Below, piece after piece: positions 4,950 to 9,614 of a DNA stretch of 9,614 bases (the stretch's first letter is position 1; every line of letters begins with the position of its first letter). Where the stretch lies: contig JBPBPY010000513.1 in assembly GCA_050954505.1 (NCBI GenBank), forward strand, positions 1 to 9,614, given 5' to 3'. Made by a program: the position numbers and the translations under genes. The notes beneath the pieces are model-generated. The model worked only from the letters and a program-made list of their open reading frames with translations, was not told the origin of the DNA and searched no databases. The DNA comes from JAQGMO01 sp050954505 (lineage in GTDB: Bacteria; Pseudomonadota; Gammaproteobacteria; Burkholderiales; Burkholderiaceae_D).

Positions 4950-5308
4950 CGTGATCCCCCAAAATATTTCCAAACTCCATACACCGCGCCAATTGCGCCG
5001 AACACTTTCCCGATCCAGATCAGCGCCACACCGATCTTGCGTATCCATTTGAAGACCACTCCGGCGTCCTTCCACATCTCGACCAGTTCGGCGGTATCGC
5101 TGCCGATCTTGTCAATCGCTGCCGTGTTCTGCTGGGTGATCAATGTGTTCTCATCTACTTTGTTCTCAAGTGTCATAAGGCGGCGCTGATTGTCGGCGTG
5201 GTGGGCTTCGTCGCTGGATTCCACAACAACGACTTTCGGCGCCACCTCCGCTATGCGGTCTTCGATCCGGCTATTGCCTGGAGTATCGGTTGCGCGATTC
5301 GCGGGCAT
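4946..5308 (-). CDS. Coiled-coil, single-pass membrane protein of the lysis cassette
   Basis: The function is not firmly recognised. The 120 residues comprise a polar, probably disordered N-terminus (1-38), a heptad-like helical region (about 40-78; MTLENKVDENTL onward), and a hydrophobic C-terminal helix rich in Trp, Gly and Ile (about 88-114; WIRKIGVALIWIGKVFGAIG). The layout of a coiled coil followed by one membrane helix resembles XhlA-like or holin-accessory proteins in phage lysis operons. A spanin-like role is possible, but the anchor is at the wrong end for an inner-membrane spanin. The ATG at 5308 shares a base with the preceding stop (TAATG). The gene end overlaps the endolysin start by 4 nt (ATGA). 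Position directly before endolysin and holin supports a lysis-related job. Confidence 0.7.
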   Translation of the reverse strand: MPANRATDTPGNSRIEDRIAEVAPKVVVVESSDEAHHADNQRRLMTLENKVDENTLITQQNTAAIDKIGSDTAELVEMWKDAGVVFKWIRKIGVALIWIGKVFGAIGAVYGVWKYFGGSR

Positions 5309-5733
5309 TAGAAGGTCACCGCCAGCGTGAAGAGTTGATCGAGTTGCGCATCCGTGAATCCCACGTCCGAAGCCAGCATCTGCAGGAATGGGTCGGCGCG
5401 CTCAAATGTGGTGGCGTCGTTGTAGGCGATCTGCACATTGCGCGGGGCGCTTGCAATCACCGACTCGACCTCGTCCAGGTAGCCCAGCTCGAGCAGCGCC
5501 AGGTTTCCCTGTTTGCGCGTGCACGATTGCGGAACGGCAGGGGGAGCCGGTGGCGGCACTACCACTGCTAGCGCGGCGAACACACCACCAGCGTAGGAAT
5601 AGCCAATGTTTGCGGTAACACCCTCCGAAAGCTCGATGGCGCTCTGCCCGGCCGGAGTCGCCCAGGGTGTCAAGCCATCCCATATCACCTTGTTGGTGAC
5701 CAGCCCATTTTCGATAATTGCGTATGTCTTCAT
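5308..5733 (-). CDS. Tail fibre assembly-like protein
   Basis: This protein is probably a chaperone or small accessory of the tail fibre. Its N-terminus, MKTYAIIENGLVTNKVIWDG, is a short beta-rich block common at the start of small proteins next to phage fibres. It is followed by IGYSYAGGVF (43-52) and a proline-rich linker (60-68). The C-terminal half (about 75-141) reads LALLELGYLDEVE, then APRNVQIAYNDATTFERADP, then GFTDAQLDQLF, a pattern familiar from small phage proteins encoded after fibres. The start at 5733 was chosen because it gives the family-like MKTYA terminus, has GGTGA 5 nt upstream, and lies 5 nt after the fibre stop. ATG at 5745 would add four residues and overlap the fibre gene. 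The stop overlaps the next start (TAATG). Confidence 0.72.
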   Translation of the reverse strand: MKTYAIIENGLVTNKVIWDGLTPWATPAGQSAIELSEGVTANIGYSYAGGVFAALAVVVPPPAPPAVPQSCTRKQGNLALLELGYLDEVESVIASAPRNVQIAYNDATTFERADPFLQMLASDVGFTDAQLDQLFTLAVTF

Positions 5734-5738
5734 GCCGA

Positions 5739-6686
5739 TCACCATTCGATAATTACAAAGCCAGGGGAACCATCCCCGCCATTTCCGCCGACACCAGTTG
5801 GGCCGTAGGAGCCGCCGCCACCACCGCCACCGGACCCGTACCCGGCAGAGCCGCGCCCAGGGGCACCGGTCCCGCCGCCTGCGCGCCCGGCACCACCGCC
5901 ACCGCCGAATGGGCTTGAGCTGCCCATGCCCCCGTTACCGGTGGGCTGGTTCGATGTGCTGTCGCCGCCGTCAGAACCGTTCGGGAAACCCTGCCCGCCC
6001 ACCCCGCCGCCGCCATTATTTGCACCACCGGCACCATTGCCGCCGCCGGTCAAAGTGATCAACGATCCAATCACAGTTGAACCGCCAAGACTGCCTGCTG
6101 CGCCCGGGTTGCTGCCGTATGCCCCGGTACCGCCGGTGCCCGCCGCGCCGATGGTGATTGGAATGACTTGGCCAGGCGTCACTGCGAATTCCTGCCGCTG
6201 GATGCTCTGGCCAGCAGCGCCACCGCCAGCACCTGCGCCCGAAGTGGGAATGCCCGCGTTGCTGCCGCCGCCACCACCGCCACCGCCACCGCCGGCTGTC
6301 GCGCTCATAAAAATCTTGTAGATGAAATCGGGAACCGTGAAGCTCCCACTCGATGTGAACCTTTGAACGTTGAGCAAGCGGCCACTGTTGGGATTGATGG
6401 CCAGCGAGTTCGGCGCCGAGTAGATCAGCGTCTTGCGGCTGTCCTTGACGGTGATCGAGTATGCGACGCTGATAAACAGATTGGCCGGCGTGCCAGCGCG
6501 CACTGGGTAGCCTCCACTGGTGCGGATGGGCTGCGCGGCCGGTTGAGTGCCAGCGGCATCCCAGTAGACCGTTACCGGCGCGGTCTCGGGGTTCTGGTCA
6601 GGCAGGCCAATGAAGATGTAGCCGGCTTCCAAGGGATCGCCCTGGCGGTCGGTGAATACTGGGAATAGAGTTTCGATAGGTGTCAT
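5739..6686 (-). CDS. Tail fibre/adhesin: P22-tailspike-like head-binding N-terminus plus glycine-rich C-terminus
   Basis: This is a receptor-binding virion protein of 315 residues. Residues 1-95 resemble the head-binding domains of podovirus tailspikes (LFPVFTDRQGDPLEAGYIFIG, TVYWDAAGTQPAAQPIRTSGGYP, FISVAYSITVKDS, LIYSAPN). A short beta-rich segment (105-127; FTSSGSFTVPDFIYKIFMS) leads into a glycine-rich region (130-310) with runs of ten and seven glycines and many GGxGG and GxGG motifs. The C-terminus is GSPGFVIIEW. The glycine-rich part matches the Gly-rich phage fibre-tip domain type, in which polyglycine-II helices pack into a sandwich, as known for phage S16 gp38. No enzymatic tailspike beta-helix is present, so it should bind rather than cut its receptor. 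The start overlaps the preceding stop (ATGA). Confidence 0.85.
   Translation of the reverse strand: MTPIETLFPVFTDRQGDPLEAGYIFIGLPDQNPETAPVTVYWDAAGTQPAAQPIRTSGGYPVRAGTPANLFISVAYSITVKDSRKTLIYSAPNSLAINPNSGRLLNVQRFTSSGSFTVPDFIYKIFMSATAGGGGGGGGGGSNAGIPTSGAGAGGGAAGQSIQRQEFAVTPGQVIPITIGAAGTGGTGAYGSNPGAAGSLGGSTVIGSLITLTGGGNGAGGANNGGGGVGGQGFPNGSDGGDSTSNQPTGNGGMGSSSPFGGGGGAGRAGGGTGAPGRGSAGYGSGGGGGGGSYGPTGVGGNGGDGSPGFVIIEW
6264..6293 (-). repeat. Ten-codon polyglycine run in the fibre gene
   Basis: Ten consecutive glycine codons (residues 132-141), nearly all GGC or GGT, form a short trinucleotide-repeat tract at the start of the glycine-rich domain. Changes in unit number would stay in frame, altering loop length rather than switching the gene off. 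Confidence 0.8.
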
Positions 6687-9199
6687 TGGTTCGCCTGTTG
6701 GTTTTGGGCTTGCAGGGATTGCTGAATCCAGCGTTCGTGCGCTGAAGGGTCCCGAGAGAGATTGATTTCCTTTGCGAAGCGACGAAAGGCCATTGAGCCG
6801 GCCATTTTTTTGACGGCCGCGCGCTCCGACGGCTGACCAACTTGTTTGGCGAGGTGCACGAACTCGGGTGATGCGATGAGGGCGTCGGCGGCTTTCAATG
6901 CATTTGTCTTAGGGCCTTTGGTCAAGGCGCTCTTGACCGCCATTCCAAATACAGGGCCGCCTACCACGGTCGCAGCCATGCCCGCCGATGTGCTTACAGC
7001 CTCATGCTTGACGTTTTCGTAAATTCTGCCTACGAGGTGTTCAGGCGCTTTGAATTGGTCTGAGATAGCTTGAATTCGGCCGTTGTTAATGCGTTCTTTG
7101 GTGGCCATGCGCACGCCATTTGAGACGCGATACAAGTCATGAAGTTGCGAGCGCGCCTCGGCCGGCAAGTTCATCATGAACGCGTTATAGGCTTGCTTAT
7201 TTCGCTGGAGTCCTTCGAACCAATTAGCGTAACTGGAGAAATTGAGCTGGCCGTTTCGCGCACTCTTGCCGAATGCCGAATTTAGGCCGGATGCGACAAC
7301 CTGCGGGCGCAGGTCATCAGGTATCGCGTTTAGGAGGCGAAGAAACTTCGAATTATCGCCTTGAGCGAGTGACTTAACGCCGCCGTTAAGGCCAGCGACA
7401 AGAGAGCCATCAAGATGCGAGCCAAAAATGCCACTTAAGTCATCCTCTAGTCCTTTGCGGACTGCCGTGGTTGCTTTCGCGGCATCGTGGATGCCGGACA
7501 TGCCGACGCTATCGAGGTATTTTCCTTGGTCGTCGGACAACAGCGAGTATAGCTTTTTGGCCAGCCCGGTGTCTGCATCCTTGAAAGGGCCGGCCATCCT
7601 CGCGGCTGCCCCAACATCCTTACGCACGTCGTCAAGCAAGGCATATGTCGGGTGCCGAAGCTCTGTAACCGTTTTGGTTGATGAATTAATTTGACCGGGG
7701 ATCAACGGATTGCCTGGGACCTCCTCGTTTGACCTGACGTTTTTCGGCGATAGGCGTGAAAAAATACGTTTTTCAAGAGGGCTAAGATTCTTCACGCCAT
7801 CTAAGTCTTTTGCACGCTGCTCTATGAAACTCAGGACATTGGGGGCGGCTACCCGTGCATCCTGTGGAACGTCAGCGCGGATTTTGTCGTACAGCATTTT
7901 TTCTTTTTCTTCGAGTGCGTCTGCGGCCCCCTGCATTCTCCCTTTTACGTCGGAACTCAACTGGCTCATGTCTGTAGTGCCGCCAATTTCTTCAATGAGA
8001 TCGTCGGCGCGTTTGCCAATCGCGTCGAGCCCCTTGACCTCTACATCGTGCGCTGCAGAGCCAGGAATGGATTTAATGGCTTGCGATAGCTCGCGGTACG
8101 ACTGATTGGTTGAAACGTGATCAGGTTGGAGGTGCTCGGCAATGCCCAGGCGCTGTGCGGCGGCCAACGTCTCAACGTCAGGCGCGGCCTCTGCGACCAA
8201 GGCGTCCTTTGCGGCCTTGCTGCCGATGCCGCCACCCGCAGCCATTTTGGTCGCTTTTGTTAGTTGATCTGGCGCCATCGCACCGGCTTCGGCTGCTCCG
8301 TTTGCCGCAGGTGCTGCGGTGTCAGCTCCCAAACTGGTTGTGGTGGCGCCGGTAGCGCGGTCGTAGACAACATTCACCGTTGGCGAAGTCGCTTCCGGTG
8401 CGGCCGCCATAGCAGGCGCCATAGTTTCTGGGGCCGAGCTGGCAGCAGCGGCAGGCAAATCTGACGTGGCACCGGCCACCGGGTCGGGTGTACCCTTTAG
8501 GCGCTGGACAAGCTGCTTAGCAGGGCCCGCTGCGGCGCGGATAACATTCGATACCGCAGGTACGGCGCCGCCGGCGAGCGCAGCCATACCGACCTCGCCG
8601 CCATTAAAATCGCCGCCAGTCGCCGCCTGGCTACCCTCAATCAGTGCTTGCGTACCAGCAGCTGCTGCCGCGCTTCCAAGAACAGTGGTAGCGCGTCCAG
8701 CAGGCGTGAAGGCAGCCGCACCAGCAACCGCACGCGGGATGTCACTGGCTTGGAAACCTGGCTTAATGGCGTACTCCTTGCCGTCAATTGAAGAGCGCAG
8801 AAAGATGTTGCCTTTATCGTCCTTGCGAGTTTCGACGCCAGGAAAATTTGACTTTATGATCTTTGCGGTTTCGCCTGGATTCGAGAGCAGTGTTCCCAGT
8901 CCAGTCTTGGCACTCGCCATTGAAAAGCTGTTCAATTCCGGCATGCCGGCCCAGTCGGGCGCAGCCTCACTCTCCGGCGTGGCACGTTTGCTGCCGGTAA
9001 TTGCCTCTTTGATGTTGCCTGGGATCGCTGCCAATGTGTCGAGGACGCCATGGCTTTCCTGCGGCGCAGACTCGGATGCCGGCGCCTCATTGGTGGGTAA
9101 CGATTGAATGTAGCTGGCCAGGCGCTGCGCGGCTTTTGTATCGCCAGCTGCATCCGCATTGCGTAGCGCGGCATAGAGTTGTTCGCGGTCGTCGGCCAT
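6683..9199 (-). CDS. Large phage virion protein, probable internal/ejection protein
   Basis: This protein has 838 residues and no certain family. The N-terminus (REQLYAALRNADAAGDTKAAQRLASYI, about 5-31) is a helical hairpin repeat I associate with large phage virion proteins. Residues 155-225 are Ala/Gly-rich with hydrophobic stretches, and 240-320 are Ala/Pro-rich low complexity. Residues 360-700 are charged and helical. A Gly/Ala hydrophobic segment (735-760) could touch a membrane. The C-terminus is Gln-rich. Length, helical content, absence of an enzymatic motif, and position just before a podovirus-type fibre suggest a protein ejected with the DNA. A tape-measure role is less likely given the fibre anchor. 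ATG at 9199 is preferred (GGAG 7 nt upstream); ATG at 9202 would add one Met. The end overlaps the fibre start (ATGA). Confidence 0.62.
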   Translation of the reverse strand: MADDREQLYAALRNADAAGDTKAAQRLASYIQSLPTNEAPASESAPQESHGVLDTLAAIPGNIKEAITGSKRATPESEAAPDWAGMPELNSFSMASAKTGLGTLLSNPGETAKIIKSNFPGVETRKDDKGNIFLRSSIDGKEYAIKPGFQASDIPRAVAGAAAFTPAGRATTVLGSAAAAAGTQALIEGSQAATGGDFNGGEVGMAALAGGAVPAVSNVIRAAAGPAKQLVQRLKGTPDPVAGATSDLPAAAASSAPETMAPAMAAAPEATSPTVNVVYDRATGATTTSLGADTAAPAANGAAEAGAMAPDQLTKATKMAAGGGIGSKAAKDALVAEAAPDVETLAAAQRLGIAEHLQPDHVSTNQSYRELSQAIKSIPGSAAHDVEVKGLDAIGKRADDLIEEIGGTTDMSQLSSDVKGRMQGAADALEEKEKMLYDKIRADVPQDARVAAPNVLSFIEQRAKDLDGVKNLSPLEKRIFSRLSPKNVRSNEEVPGNPLIPGQINSSTKTVTELRHPTYALLDDVRKDVGAAARMAGPFKDADTGLAKKLYSLLSDDQGKYLDSVGMSGIHDAAKATTAVRKGLEDDLSGIFGSHLDGSLVAGLNGGVKSLAQGDNSKFLRLLNAIPDDLRPQVVASGLNSAFGKSARNGQLNFSSYANWFEGLQRNKQAYNAFMMNLPAEARSQLHDLYRVSNGVRMATKERINNGRIQAISDQFKAPEHLVGRIYENVKHEAVSTSAGMAATVVGGPVFGMAVKSALTKGPKTNALKAADALIASPEFVHLAKQVGQPSERAAVKKMAGSMAFRRFAKEINLSRDPSAHERWIQQSLQAQNQQANQ

Positions 9200-9525
9200 C
9201 ATTTCGCTCCATATTTTTGAAGCAGCGCATTAACGTCTGCTGGATGCGCGCCCACGGCCGGCGACGTTTTCGGTGGTGCATCGCGAGTAATCCGGCGATT
9301 GATATCGAGTCGGGGCTGGAGTGATTTCATCTGTCCACGGAACCAGGCGTCAAGAGCTGCAGGGCTCATCGTTGGGGAGGACACTTCGGTCTCTGCCTTA
9401 TGGGCCATGTCGGTCATCCCGTTGCCGCGCATTACCCGTGCGACCGTCATCAATGCATCATTGCGCTGGGTCATGTACTCAGTCATATCGGGGTCGTTGA
9501 ACTCCCCTTTAACCCAGCCCTGCAT
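9199..9525 (-). CDS. Hypothetical phage protein, 108 aa
   Basis: No family is recognised. It is a soluble, mostly helical protein with a Met-rich first half (MTEYMTQRNDALMTVARVM, about 14-32), a central segment PAALDAWFRGQMKSLQPRL (55-73), and a C-terminal helix ADVNALLQKYGAK (96-108). No membrane segment or signal peptide is seen. The stop TGA shares a base with the next ATG (TGATG), so it is coupled to the large virion protein and may be a minor structural partner. The ATG at 9525 has only GGGAA immediately upstream, which is too close. A later in-frame ATG (residue 14) is possible. The frame is open upstream of 9525, but the codons there do not look coding and overlap the end of another gene. 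Confidence 0.6.
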   Translation of the reverse strand: MQGWVKGEFNDPDMTEYMTQRNDALMTVARVMRGNGMTDMAHKAETEVSSPTMSPAALDAWFRGQMKSLQPRLDINRRITRDAPPKTSPAVGAHPADVNALLQKYGAK

Positions 9526-9544
9526 CTTCCCGACGGTTCTGTTA

Positions 9545-9614
9545 TCACTGGAAACCGATCTTCTTGCCTGCCTCGACCATGTTCCCCATGATTTCGGGCA
9601 GTACCTCGGCTGTC
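9545..9614 (-). CDS. 3' end of an upstream phage gene (partial)
   Basis: The last 22 residues of a gene entering from the right edge read TAEVLPEIMGNM followed by VEAGKKIGFQ, then TGA and immediately TAA (9542-9547). The amphipathic, coding-like sequence and tandem stops support a real 3' end in this frame. The other open minus-strand frame here reads as nonsense. It ends 19 nt before the 108-aa gene, on the same strand and probably in the same late operon. It is too short to name. Confidence 0.6.
   Translation of the reverse strand, partial: TAEVLPEIMGNMVEAGKKIGFQ

Larger units (their letters stand above)
3230..9614. mobile_element. Prophage end: tail, lysis and moron genes (continues beyond window)
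   Basis: A block of collinear minus-strand genes encodes a virion protein, tail fibre, fibre-assembly-like protein, endolysin, holin and a probable moron. It begins just beyond a tRNA-Asn gene and runs off the right edge. No integrase, repressor, capsid or terminase is present here, so this is the late-gene end of the element. The exact boundary is uncertain: it lies somewhere between the tRNA 3' half and 3371. The P22-tailspike-like fibre anchor suggests a podovirus-like phage. The genes are intact, so the phage may be functional, but that cannot be judged from one end. Confidence 0.88.

Noticed and set aside
4950..5075. Longer endolysin starting at 5075
   Set aside because: The extra 42 residues do not resemble GH108 proteins and would overlap the preceding gene extensively. 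ATG at 4949 gives the canonical N-terminus and an ATGA junction.
6248..6300. CRISPR-like or tandem repeat array
   Set aside because: The repetition is only glycine codons in a coding region, with no regular repeat-spacer structure.
5739..6686. Diversity-generating retroelement target in the fibre gene (as in Bordetella phage)
   Set aside because: No reverse transcriptase, template repeat or C-type lectin domain is seen. The variable-looking region is a glycine-rich repeat.
8466..9107. 213-residue plus-strand open frame opposite the large virion protein
   Set aside because: It has no ribosome site, low-complexity Ala/Ser/Pro composition and lies antisense to a clearly coding, coupled gene. 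It is a shadow of GC-rich codon use. The same holds for the long plus-strand frames at 3979-4491, 4500-5189, 5926-6321 and 6168-6668.

Overview
The window reads as the chromosome of a beta-proteobacterium, probably order Burkholderiales and perhaps Oxalobacteraceae. The basis is moderately high GC, the UvrB and aminotransferase sequences, and a Gram-negative style prophage. The genus is a guess from sequence memory and has not been searched. Two parts meet at a tRNA gene: a host segment (about 1-3270) and one end of a prophage (about 3270-9614, running off the right edge).

Host part. The 5' third of uvrB (nucleotide excision repair) runs leftward off the window. It diverges from a complete tyrB-like aromatic/aspartate aminotransferase. 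The shared 170-bp intergenic region holds a sequence very close to the TyrR/PhhR operator consensus, 22 bp before the aminotransferase start. tyrB converges on a small PAP2-type membrane phosphatase gene, with a long inverted repeat between them. The phosphatase appears to start at TTG behind a strong Shine-Dalgarno. About 460 bp further on is a tRNA-Asn(GTT) gene with consensus -35 and -10 elements and a clear rho-independent terminator.

Phage part. Right of the tRNA, all genes lie on the minus strand, so transcription runs toward the tRNA. In transcription order they are: the end of an unknown gene; a 108-aa protein; an 838-aa virion protein that looks like an internal or ejection protein; a tail fibre with a P22-tailspike-like head-binding N-terminus and a glycine-rich C-terminal adhesin; a small tail-fibre-assembly-like protein; a coiled-coil single-pass membrane protein; a GH108 endolysin; a 3TM-type holin; and a FeeM/LuxI-like N-acyltransferase. 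From the 108-aa gene onward every junction is an overlap or a gap of a few bases (TAATG three times, ATGA twice), so this is one translationally coupled late operon. The fibre anchor and the preceding large protein suggest a short-tailed (podovirus-like) phage.

The points most worth attention are the N-acyl amino acid synthase-like gene ending the lysis cassette, the chimeric poly-glycine fibre, the TyrR-like box at tyrB, and a palindrome with three TTAGAC copies in the tRNA-phage junction, a plausible attachment-region element.
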